7,283 nt of DNA from Clostridiales bacterium. Its GTDB lineage: Bacteria > Bacillota > Clostridia > Christensenellales > CAG-138. The translations under genes and the position numbers were made by a program. Every line of letters begins with the position of its first letter. The first letter of the stretch is position 1. The notes beneath the pieces are model-generated. The model worked only from the letters and a program-made list of their open reading frames with translations. It searched no databases and was not told where the DNA came from. Where the stretch lies: NCBI GenBank assembly GCA_009783775.1, contig WRCT01000090.1, positions 1 through 7,283 of the forward strand, written 5' to 3'. Of the stretch, positions 1-5,793 are shown piece after piece.

Positions 1-22
1 ACGGTGCAGTAGAGGTTGATAA

Positions 23-54
23 GTAAGATTTCTTTTGTCATAACTAAATCTTAC
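23..54. repeat. 9-bp inverted repeat (hairpin) at left edge
   Basis: GTAAGATTT at 23-31 is perfectly complementary to AAATCTTAC at 46-54, with a 14-nt loop. Neither strand has a T-run after the stem, so it is not a standard intrinsic terminator. ACGGTG at 1-6 and CACCGT at 65-70 could form an outer stem around it, and that stem may extend left of the window. No protein-coding signal was seen in 1-120. The function is unknown; an RNA structure downstream of the minus-strand gene is one possibility. Confidence 0.4.
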
Positions 55-84
55 CATCTATTTCCACCGTTTGCCTTTCTTCTG

Positions 85-114
85 TCACGAGTTCACACTT
101 TGTTTAACTCGTGA
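85..114 (-). terminator. Hairpin just after the secreted-protein gene, possible terminator
   Basis: TCACGAGTT (85-93) pairs perfectly with AACTCGTGA (106-114) around a 12-nt loop. On the minus strand the stem begins 6 nt after the TAA stop of the 121-2061 gene, where a terminator is expected. The sequence after the stem is purine-rich and lacks a U-tract, so termination would be weak or factor-dependent; it could equally be an mRNA 3'-end stabiliser. Confidence 0.35.
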
Positions 115-120
115 TTGGCA

Positions 121-2061
121 TTAGTAGTAGCGATATAAGGTAGCCGTCTGTACTTCGCGGGTTTCGCTGGCGGTATATTTTGCAATGGATTGCAGCCTCC
201 AAGCGCTCCACGAGCCCCAAGCGCTCAATGTATAGGTTGTATTCACCAAGGTCCAGCCGGACATGGTTGAACTACTGCTGGTCGTGGTTGACTTGGTTCT
301 GGTTCTATACTCAATCGCCGACTGAGTATCTATCGCGCTGGCAGGCGGCGTTTCCCGGCTCCAGCCGCTCCAGGGATCGCCCAAATCAATCTCCTTGCTC
401 TTCGTTTCGGAGAGCGGCGCGCTGGTGTTGCCGTCCCCCTGGATGCCAATGACCGACACCTCTGCGTAAAAGCCGAGACCCTGCGTAAGCACGGCTACAT
501 TTTCGGTTCGCGTTCCGCCCGGCGCGATGGCAGCGAAGGGTACGATTGTGGAATCCACCAACTTGCCGGCGCTGGTCTTGATCGCAACCAAAATCCGGCC
601 CTGTTTGGCCTTCGTAGCATGATTGTTCTTCAGCGTGACATTCACCGTATAGCTGGAAGAGTCCGCCGCTCTCGTCGCGGTGTTGATCGTGGTTTGAATG
701 GGTATCTCAAAGTTGGACCATTGATAAGACGCGTGCACCTCCAGATTCTTCTTTACGCTTTTATAGTCCTCCGTATCCCATTTCACAAAGGTCCAGCCTG
801 TTTCTGTCGGCGGTGGTGGCGGCGTGGCGGCGTTTTCAAACAGCACGTTCTGTGTCGCGCCAATCTGACTTCCGCTGATATCGAAGAATTTTACCGTAAA
901 GGATTTCTTCTGATAGGTGGCGGTAAGCGTCTGGTTTGCTTTCACATTCAAGTCTGCGCCATAAGGTTCAAACCGATTGAAGTTATAACCCTCGCGCTCC
1001 GGTACTTTCGGCGGTGTCGCGTTCGTGCCCCAATCTACAGTCTTTTTATCGATCTGCTTGTTGTCAAAATTCAAGTAGGTGACTGTGCGGGGCGCGTATA
1101 CTGTTATGGGATCCGATTCCCTGTAGGTGTCGCTTTCTCCTGCGGAGTTCTTCGACCACACGCGCAACCGATATGTTTCATCTTTACTTGGCGCTTTTGT
1201 CGTCACAGTCACGTTTGCAGCCGTTGTCGAGGCCTTTGTCTGTGTCAACGAGGAGTTCGATGTACACACCAATTGATAGGAGTATCCTGCCGCGTTCGAA
1301 ACAGATGACCATGTAATCTTCTGTGGCTCCCCTGCAGCAATTTCCCTTTTAGAAACAGTAACCGTGTTGGGGCGAGTTGGTTTCTGAACTGCGTTGTCCG
1401 GTGCTATTCTCCATGTAGGCGTTATAGTATAATTAGGTTTTACTGATTGCACATTTATATAATCTTTTTGCCGTACTGTACTCTTGTTAAGATAAAGAGC
1501 GTCATTAAGTTGCAATTTGTTATCACGAATACCCTTAATGGTGGTTCGTTGTCCATAGGCTGCTTCGATGTGCAGATGCACAGCATAATAGCCAGGTTTA
1601 TTCTTTCCGTACCCACCTTGGTAATAAATTGTATCGCCCTGATTAACTATTGTTCCATTAGCAAATCTAGGATATTTTTCATCATGAACCAATAACAAAC
1701 TCATGTGTCCGACATGACCATTTGCAAAATATACCGGATCCACACTTTGTAGAATTACTGCATGAGTAGAGGTATCTACATTGTTTATTATCTTGCCTGT
1801 GAATGGCGCTTTAACGGCTTTATCACTCCCGCCTAAATCCCACGCCCAACCGCCATTTTTGCCATGTCCTCCACCAGTTGCAGATCTCTGGTCAGGATCA
1901 AGAGCTGCGTTTGTTCTATTGACCTTCAAAATACTGAATGGAAACATTGCATACTCATTTGGTGCCGCCTGCGTTTCTTTTGGCGCGATTGAAAATGATG
2001 TTGCCAAGAGCATCACAACCAAAATTGCGCCCAATACCTTTGTGAAAATTGTTTTCCCCAT
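121..2061 (-). CDS. Secreted multidomain protein with M23-like peptidase domain, FN3 and InlB B-type repeats
   Basis: A 646-aa exported protein, probably acting on or at the cell wall. Residues 1-33 form a signal peptide (basic start, hydrophobic core 10-26, cleavage likely near TQA-A). Residues about 55-170 resemble an M23 (lysostaphin-type) metallopeptidase: H66 and D75 fit metal ligands, followed by APFTGKI and the H162-L-H164 pair in HLHIE. Residues about 232-323 look fibronectin III-like; 325-383 and 386-447 are two InlB B-like (Listeria-Bacteroides) repeats; about 448-560 is a beta-rich CARDB-like region; 563-646 is Trp-rich with two imperfect W-S-x-W...Y-R motif units. The start is ATG 2061 because AGGGAGG (2070-2076) lies 8 nt upstream and the signal peptide starts there; an in-frame TTG at 2106 is less likely. 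The 5' third is AT-rich and the rest GC-rich, suggesting a domain fusion. No membrane anchor or LPXTG sorting signal is visible. The substrate is unknown. Confidence 0.85.
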   Translation of the reverse strand: MGKTIFTKVLGAILVVMLLATSFSIAPKETQAAPNEYAMFPFSILKVNRTNAALDPDQRSATGGGHGKNGGWAWDLGGSDKAVKAPFTGKIINNVDTSTHAVILQSVDPVYFANGHVGHMSLLLVHDEKYPRFANGTIVNQGDTIYYQGGYGKNKPGYYAVHLHIEAAYGQRTTIKGIRDNKLQLNDALYLNKSTVRQKDYINVQSVKPNYTITPTWRIAPDNAVQKPTRPNTVTVSKREIAAGEPQKITWSSVSNAAGYSYQLVCTSNSSLTQTKASTTAANVTVTTKAPSKDETYRLRVWSKNSAGESDTYRESDPITVYAPRTVTYLNFDNKQIDKKTVDWGTNATPPKVPEREGYNFNRFEPYGADLNVKANQTLTATYQKKSFTVKFFDISGSQIGATQNVLFENAATPPPPPTETGWTFVKWDTEDYKSVKKNLEVHASYQWSNFEIPIQTTINTATRAADSSSYTVNVTLKNNHATKAKQGRILVAIKTSAGKLVDSTIVPFAAIAPGGTRTENVAVLTQGLGFYAEVSVIGIQGDGNTSAPLSETKSKEIDLGDPWSGWSRETPPASAIDTQSAIEYRTRTKSTTTSSSSTMSGWTLVNTTYTLSAWGSWSAWRLQSIAKYTASETREVQTATLYRYY

Positions 2062-2069
2062 ATTGAATT

Positions 2070-2076
2070 CCTCCCT
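2070..2076 (-). promoter_or_regulatory. Ribosome binding site that fixes the start of the secreted protein
   Basis: On the minus strand AGGGAGG ends 8 nt before ATG 2061. It is near-perfect and decides against the longer TTG start at 2106. No convincing minus-strand promoter was found between this site and the plus-strand operon. Confidence 0.8.
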
Positions 2077-2100
2077 GATTTTGATATGATTTTGGATTAC

Positions 2101-2122
2101 TCTCAATTAGTGTACTTTTTGA
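2101..2122 (+). repeat. Left arm of imperfect 22-bp inverted repeat
   Basis: This segment matches the reverse complement of 2249-2270 at 19 of 22 positions. It is built as TCTCAA, three mismatched bases, then an exact 13-nt block GTGTACTTTTTGA. The flanking base at 2100 also matches. It lies between the secreted-protein gene and the plus-strand promoter. The arm also contains half of a small hairpin (TAGTGT 2108-2113 with ACACTA 2122-2127). Confidence 0.7.
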
Positions 2123-2183
2123 CACTAGTCCTCAGGTGGAAAATACTGGGTTCGTTTGGCTCGTTTTTGCGGTATTTCGATTG

Positions 2184-2198
2184 AATTTCGCGGAAATT
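2184..2198. promoter_or_regulatory. Palindrome next to the -35 box, candidate operator
   Basis: AATTTC-GCG-GAAATT is a perfect 6-bp dyad with a 3-nt centre. It ends one base before the TTGACA box. Its position suits an activator or repressor site for the operon promoter. The regulator is not identifiable from the window. Confidence 0.4.
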
Positions 2199-2199
2199 A

Positions 2200-2228
2200 T
2201 TGACAATACAGGGCAAATGTTATAATAT
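2200..2228 (+). promoter_or_regulatory. Sigma-A promoter of the sugar operon
   Basis: A consensus TTGACA (2200-2205) is followed by TATAAT at 2221-2226 with a 15-nt spacer; TAATAT at 2223-2228 gives the ideal 17-nt spacer. Transcription should begin near 2233-2235, about 110 nt before the first gene. It lies inside the inverted-repeat segment, so its direction may be switchable. Confidence 0.75.
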
Positions 2229-2242
2229 TTACTTGTAATTAT

Positions 2243-2280
2243 GGGCTCTCAAAAAGTACACCTTTTGAGAGCCCGTTTTT
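2243..2280 (+). terminator. Terminator-like hairpin in the operon leader, possible attenuator
   Basis: GGGCTCTCAAAA (2243-2254) and TTTTGAGAGCCC (2263-2274) form a perfect 12-bp stem with an 8-nt loop, followed by GTTTTTGTG. The T-run exists only on the plus strand. It begins about 10 nt after the predicted transcription start, and no plus-strand gene lies upstream to be terminated. It could be an attenuator needing antitermination, a 5' stabilising hairpin, or a recombination site, since its right half is the right arm of the inverted repeat. Confidence 0.6.
2249..2270 (-). repeat. Right arm of imperfect 22-bp inverted repeat
   Basis: The partner of 2101-2122 in opposite orientation (19 of 22 identical, exact over 13 nt: TCAAAAAGTACAC at 2249-2261). 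Unlike the left arm it is itself nearly palindromic, because it forms the loop and part of the stem of the leader hairpin. Inversion by exchange within the arms would separate GGGCTC (2243-2248) from its partner and break the hairpin. Confidence 0.7.
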
Positions 2281-2343
2281 GTGTGGTTCGCGGTTTAGAA
2301 TGATGGGTTGCTATCGCTTTTTGTTTTTGTTAAAATGTATGGC

Positions 2344-3468
2344 ATGAGTGGATATGACATTTTTCTGTCCTCCCCGACCATGCATGGGGACGAGATGAAG
2401 TTTGTGCGGGAGGCTTTTGACACAAACTGGGTCGCGCCGCTGGGCAGGAATGTAGATGAATTTGAAAAGGAGCTGGCGGCCTATATCGGCGTCGGGTTTG
2501 GCGCGGCGCTTTGTTCGGGGACCGCCGCCCTGCACTTGGCCTATAAGTGGGTTGGGCTGCGGCCGGGCGAGCTTGTCTTTTGCTCGGACTTGACCTTCTC
2601 CGCGACGGTCAACCCCATCTCCTATGAGGGAGGCAGACAGGTCTTTATCGACAGCGAGCGCGAGACTTGGAATATGAACCCTGCCGCGCTGGCGCTGGCC
2701 TTTGAGAAATATCCGAAACCCAGGGCGGTGGTGTTGGTGCACCTATATGGCACGCCCGCCAGGATAGATGAGATTCGTGCGATTTGTGACGCGCATGGCG
2801 TGCCGCTGATTGAGGACGCGGCCGAGAGCCTGGGCGCGACATATCGCGGCAGACAGACGGGTTCGTTCGGGGATTTGTCTGTCGTCTCATTCAACGGCAA
2901 TAAGATCATCACCAGTTCCGGCGGCGGTATGCTGTTGTCCGATGATGAAAGGGCGATCGTCAAGGCGCGTTTTTGGGCCACGCAGTCCCGCGATCCCGCG
3001 CCGCATTATCAGCACAGCGAAATCGGATACAACTACCGTATGTCCAATGTTGTCGCGGGCATAGGGCGCGGGCAGCTGCTGCATTTGGACGAGCATATTG
3101 CCGCGAAAAAGCGAATCTATTTTACTTATCAAGGCGCCTTTGCCGATCTGCCGATACAGATGAATCTCTATTTGGCGGAGAGCGAGCCGAATTTTTGGCT
3201 GTCCTGCCTGACGATAAACGAGGGCTGCCCTGTAACGCCGCAGCAGGTAATGACGGCGCTGGCGGGCATTCGGGCCGAGAGCCGCCCGATATGGAAACCG
3301 ATGCACTGTCAGCCGGTGTTCGCGGGCTGCGAATTTGTCACCGTGGCGGATAAGCCGGTGTCTGAGGATATTTTCGCGCGCGGGCTGTGCCTGCCCAGCG
3401 ACATCAAGATGACGGACGCGGATTTGGCACGCGTGATCGAGACGGTCAGGGACGTGTTTTATGTATAG
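2344..3468 (+). CDS. pglE: DegT/DnrJ/EryC1 sugar aminotransferase (PglE/EpsN type)
   Basis: A PLP-dependent aminotransferase of 374 aa, the usual family length. It should convert a UDP-4-keto-6-deoxy sugar to the 4-amino sugar in the cytosol, using glutamate, as the second step to UDP-diacetylbacillosamine. The N-terminal block LSSPTMHG...FDTNWVAPLGRNVDEFE is typical of PglE/EpsN/LegC-like enzymes. C57-S-G-T-A places the PLP phosphate site, D158 in EDAAES contacts the pyridine nitrogen, and K187 in FNGNKIIT is the Schiff-base lysine, followed by the Gly-rich SSGGGM. The start at ATG 2344 is chosen because homologues begin close to LSSP; ATG 2335 and TTG 2308 are also in frame, and none has a clear Shine-Dalgarno sequence. 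It is the first gene of the operon, and its stop overlaps the next start by 8 nt. The exact sugar is inferred from the neighbours. Confidence 0.88.
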   Translation: MSGYDIFLSSPTMHGDEMKFVREAFDTNWVAPLGRNVDEFEKELAAYIGVGFGAALCSGTAALHLAYKWVGLRPGELVFCSDLTFSATVNPISYEGGRQVFIDSERETWNMNPAALALAFEKYPKPRAVVLVHLYGTPARIDEIRAICDAHGVPLIEDAAESLGATYRGRQTGSFGDLSVVSFNGNKIITSSGGGMLLSDDERAIVKARFWATQSRDPAPHYQHSEIGYNYRMSNVVAGIGRGQLLHLDEHIAAKKRIYFTYQGAFADLPIQMNLYLAESEPNFWLSCLTINEGCPVTPQQVMTALAGIRAESRPIWKPMHCQPVFAGCEFVTVADKPVSEDIFARGLCLPSDIKMTDADLARVIETVRDVFYV

Positions 3469-4096
3469 GCGGTTTATCAAGCGGCCGCTGGATATTGTTT
3501 GCGCCGCACTGGCCATGCTGGTGTTCTGCTGGCTGTATGGGATTATCGCGGTTTTGGTGCGAATCAAGCTGGGCAGTCCGATTCTCTTTAAGCAGCCGCG
3601 GCCAGGCAAGGGCGAGAAGATCTTTCTGTTTTATAAGTTTCGCACCATGACGGACGCGCGGGACGGAAATGGGGCGCTGTTGCCGGACAGTGAGCGGCTG
3701 ACGAAGTTCGGGCGGTTTCTGCGCAAGAGCAGCCTGGATGAATTGCCCGAGGCGATCAATATACTCAAGGGCGATATGAGCGTGGTAGGCCCCCGCCCCC
3801 TGCTGGTGGAATATCTGCCGCTGTACAACGAGGAGCAGAAAAAACGGCACAGCGTGCGGCCGGGACTGACGGGGCTGGCGCAGGTCAACGGCAGAAACGC
3901 GCTCAGCTGGCAGGAAAAGTTTGCGTTTGACGTGCAGTATGCCGCGCGCATTACCTTTTGGGGGGACGTGAAGATTATTTGCAAAACGGTGCAAAAGGCT
4001 TTTATCCGGCAGGAGGGAATCAATCAGTCGGCCCAGACGACGATGCGGCCTTTTACGGGGAATGATGCTGAAGCGAAGGGAACCGGTCATGAATAG
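3461..4096 (+). CDS. pglC: Monotopic phosphoglycosyl transferase (PglC/EpsL type)
   Basis: A 211-aa enzyme that should transfer a phospho-sugar, most likely diacetylbacillosamine-1-phosphate, from UDP to undecaprenyl phosphate at the inner face of the membrane. It is the short PglC form without the extra membrane helices of WbaP-type enzymes. Residues 7-36 form the single membrane-entering helix after KRPLD. The catalytic Asp-Glu pair is D93-E94 in SSLDELPE, at the same numbering as in Campylobacter PglC. Other family motifs are KFRTM (59-63), GDMSVVGPRP (104-113) and the RPGLTGLAQVNGRN block (133-145). AGGGA at 3448-3452 sits 8 nt before ATG 3461. It overlaps the previous gene by 8 nt (ATGTATAG) and the next by 8 nt (ATGAATAG). 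Odd point: where Campylobacter PglC has the Ser-Pro helix break (23-24), this protein has Cys-Trp. Confidence 0.92.
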   Translation: MYRRFIKRPLDIVCAALAMLVFCWLYGIIAVLVRIKLGSPILFKQPRPGKGEKIFLFYKFRTMTDARDGNGALLPDSERLTKFGRFLRKSSLDELPEAINILKGDMSVVGPRPLLVEYLPLYNEEQKKRHSVRPGLTGLAQVNGRNALSWQEKFAFDVQYAARITFWGDVKIICKTVQKAFIRQEGINQSAQTTMRPFTGNDAEAKGTGHE

Positions 4097-4697
4097 AGTT
4101 GTTATTATTGGCGCGGGCGGTCATGGACGGGTGATCGCTGACATCATTGAAAGCAGAGGCGACACCGTTGCCGGATTCCTGGACGTTTCGGCGCAGGGTA
4201 TGGTCGGCGGGTTTCCTGTACTGGGTGCGGTTGCGGACAGCGCAGGCCTGAATGATTGTGTCTTTGTTATCGGGATCGGGGACAATAACACCCGTGAGAC
4301 CATAGCAAAACAGTATGAATCTCTGCCTTGGCATACAGCCGTTCACGCAAGCGCCATTGTGTCGCCGCGCGCGCAAATCGGCCCGGGGACCGTGGTCATG
4401 CCCGGCGCGGTGATTAACCACGCAGCGGTTGTTGGCAAGCATTGTATCGTCAACTCCGGCGCGGTGGTGGAACACGATTGCGTGCTGGGAGATTACGCAC
4501 ATATCTCCCCCAACGCGGCCCTTTGCGGCAATGTGCGGGTCGGATCGCGCACGCATATCGGCGCGGGCGCAGTGGTCATACCGGGTGTGTCGGTCTGTGC
4601 CGACTGCGTCATTGGTGCGGGCGCGGTTGTCGTGAAAGATATCACGGAGAGTGACCTCTATGTCGGCGTTCCGGCGCGGCGGTTGAAGAAACCATGA
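4089..4697 (+). CDS. pglD: UDP-4-amino-sugar N-acetyltransferase (PglD/EpsM type)
   Basis: A 202-aa acetyl-CoA-dependent enzyme that should acetylate the 4-amino group made by the preceding aminotransferase, giving UDP-N,N'-diacetylbacillosamine. Residues 1-80 form the N-terminal nucleotide-sugar-binding domain with IIGAGGHGRV (6-15). Residues about 86-195 are left-handed beta-helix hexapeptide repeats, e.g. AQIGPGTVVMPGAVIN. H129 in VVEHDC matches the catalytic histidine of PglD, and H138 in DYAHIS matches the second conserved histidine near the acetyl-CoA site. It ends with the typical YVGVPAR. ATG 4089 is preferred over 4062 because AAGGGA (4076-4081) lies 7 nt upstream and the protein then starts just before the Rossmann strand. 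It overlaps pglC by 8 nt and the glycosyltransferase by 4 nt (ATGA), so translation is probably coupled. Confidence 0.9.
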   Translation: MNRVVIIGAGGHGRVIADIIESRGDTVAGFLDVSAQGMVGGFPVLGAVADSAGLNDCVFVIGIGDNNTRETIAKQYESLPWHTAVHASAIVSPRAQIGPGTVVMPGAVINHAAVVGKHCIVNSGAVVEHDCVLGDYAHISPNAALCGNVRVGSRTHIGAGAVVIPGVSVCADCVIGAGAVVVKDITESDLYVGVPARRLKKP

Positions 4698-5779
4698 AGG
4701 TGCTGATACTGACCAATATTGATGTTGGCCTTTACAACTTTCGCAAAGAGATGATCGAGACCCTGCTTTCCGCGGGGCATGAGGTTTGGATTTGTTTGCC
4801 TGACGGCGAACGCGTCCCACAGCTGGTGGAGATGGGCTGCCGTTTTGCCCCCGCTGCGGTGGACAGGCGGGGCAAAAACCCGCTGAAGGATTTATCTCTG
4901 TTCTTTCGCTATCTGCGCCTGCTCAAAGAGATCCGACCGGACATCGTGTTGACCTTTACCGCCAAACCCAATATCTACGGCGGCTTGGCCTGCCGCTTGC
5001 GCAGAGTCCCGTCCATCGCCAATATCACCGGCTTGGGCAGCGCGATCGAAAACGGCGGCTTGCTCAGCAAATTCACCTTGTTTTTATATCGTCTCGCCCT
5101 GAAGAAAAGTAAGCGGGTGTTCTTTCAGAATGTCGAGAATGCGCAGCTTTTCAGCGAGAAGAAAATCGCTTTGGGGCGGCACAAGCTGTTGCCGGGCTCC
5201 GGTGTTAATCTGGCGCACTTCACGCCACTTCCCTATCCGCCGGAGTACAGAATAAACTTTGTCTGTATCGGCAGGGTGATGAGGGAAAAGGGCATCGAGG
5301 AATACCTGGCCGCCGCGCGGTATTTTCGGGAGAAGTATCCACAAACCCGATTTCATATCTGCGGCTTTTGCGAGGAGGCTTATGAGGATGTCCTTGCCGC
5401 GTTGCAGAGCGAGGGTATTATCAAATACCACGGCGAGGTCGACGATATGCGGGATGTGCTGCGTGATATTCACTGTACGGTGCACCCGTCTTACTATCCC
5501 GAGGGAATGTCCAATGCTCTGCTGGAGAGCGCAGCCTGCGCGCGGCCGCTCATCACCACGGATCGGTCCGGCTGCCGCGAGGTCGTTGACGACGGGGTGA
5601 ACGGATATCTGGTCCGGCAGAAGGATACAGAGGATTTGATCGAAAAGATTGAACGTTTTTTGGCCCTGTCCCACACACAGAAGAAGGCAATGGGCCGAGC
5701 CGGACGCGAGAAGGTCGCGCGCGCCTTTGACAGGCAAATTGTGACTGACGCCTATATGCGGGAAATCAGCGGGGAATAA
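4694..5779 (+). CDS. GT4 family glycosyltransferase (PglA/CapM-like)
   Basis: A 361-aa retaining glycosyltransferase with the GT-B fold. It probably adds the second sugar (GalNAc in Campylobacter PglA) to the undecaprenyl-linked sugar made by the upstream enzymes, at the cytosolic membrane face. The N-terminal acceptor domain begins MKVLILTNIDVGLYNFRKEM and includes FTAKPNIYGGLA (88-99) and ITGLGSA (111-117), typical of the CapM/PglA group. The C-terminal donor domain shows GRVMREKGI (193-201; R194 and K199 are the phosphate-contacting pair) and the EX7E motif E270-GMSNALL-E278. The length is normal. The start overlaps the previous stop as ATGA; the ribosome site (GAAGAA) is weak, so translational coupling is likely. 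The TAA is followed after 14 nt by the -35 box of the tRNA promoter, with no strong terminator between. The donor and acceptor sugars are inferred from context. Confidence 0.88.
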   Translation: MKVLILTNIDVGLYNFRKEMIETLLSAGHEVWICLPDGERVPQLVEMGCRFAPAAVDRRGKNPLKDLSLFFRYLRLLKEIRPDIVLTFTAKPNIYGGLACRLRRVPSIANITGLGSAIENGGLLSKFTLFLYRLALKKSKRVFFQNVENAQLFSEKKIALGRHKLLPGSGVNLAHFTPLPYPPEYRINFVCIGRVMREKGIEEYLAAARYFREKYPQTRFHICGFCEEAYEDVLAALQSEGIIKYHGEVDDMRDVLRDIHCTVHPSYYPEGMSNALLESAACARPLITTDRSGCREVVDDGVNGYLVRQKDTEDLIEKIERFLALSHTQKKAMGRAGREKVARAFDRQIVTDAYMREISGE

Positions 5780-5793
5780 CCTGCAAAAAAGAC

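Larger units (their letters stand above)
2101..2270. other. Candidate invertible promoter segment
   Basis: Imperfect 22-bp inverted repeats at both ends enclose 126 bp (2123-2248) that hold the only strong promoter of the divergent region, now facing the sugar operon. If the segment flipped, the -10 would move to about 2145-2150 facing left, with transcription starting near 2138, about 77 nt before the secreted protein's ATG. This is the layout of known phase-variable promoters of surface genes in Bacteroides and Clostridioides. The sequence shows the repeats and the promoter; inversion itself is inferred. Alternatives are a regulator motif present twice, or partial similarity caused by the right-hand hairpin. 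Confidence 0.45.

Noticed and set aside
619..1308. Plus-strand ORF of 229 codons opposite the secreted-protein gene
   Set aside because: It is Arg/Cys-rich with no recognisable domain or ribosome site and lies antisense to a well-supported gene. The same applies to the long antisense ORFs opposite the sugar operon (2311-5812).
2062..2106. Longer secreted-protein start at TTG 2106
   Set aside because: The near-perfect AGGGAGG 8 nt before ATG 2061 and the signal peptide beginning there fix the start; the extension runs into the inverted repeat.
2123..2248. A minus-strand promoter for the secreted protein in the present orientation
   Set aside because: TTGTCA (minus strand, 2200-2205) and a few AT-rich hexamers were tested by eye, but none gave a reasonable -10 at 16-18 nt, so no promoter was called.
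2308..2343. Longer aminotransferase start at TTG 2308 (or ATG 2335)
   Set aside because: No Shine-Dalgarno sequence supports it, the added residues are hydrophobic and unlike the family, and homologues begin close to LSSP. ATG 2335 remains possible.
4062..4088. Acetyltransferase start at ATG 4062
   Set aside because: It would add nine residues before the conserved N-terminal strand, while ATG 4089 has AAGGGA at the right distance and matches the overlap pattern of the previous junction.
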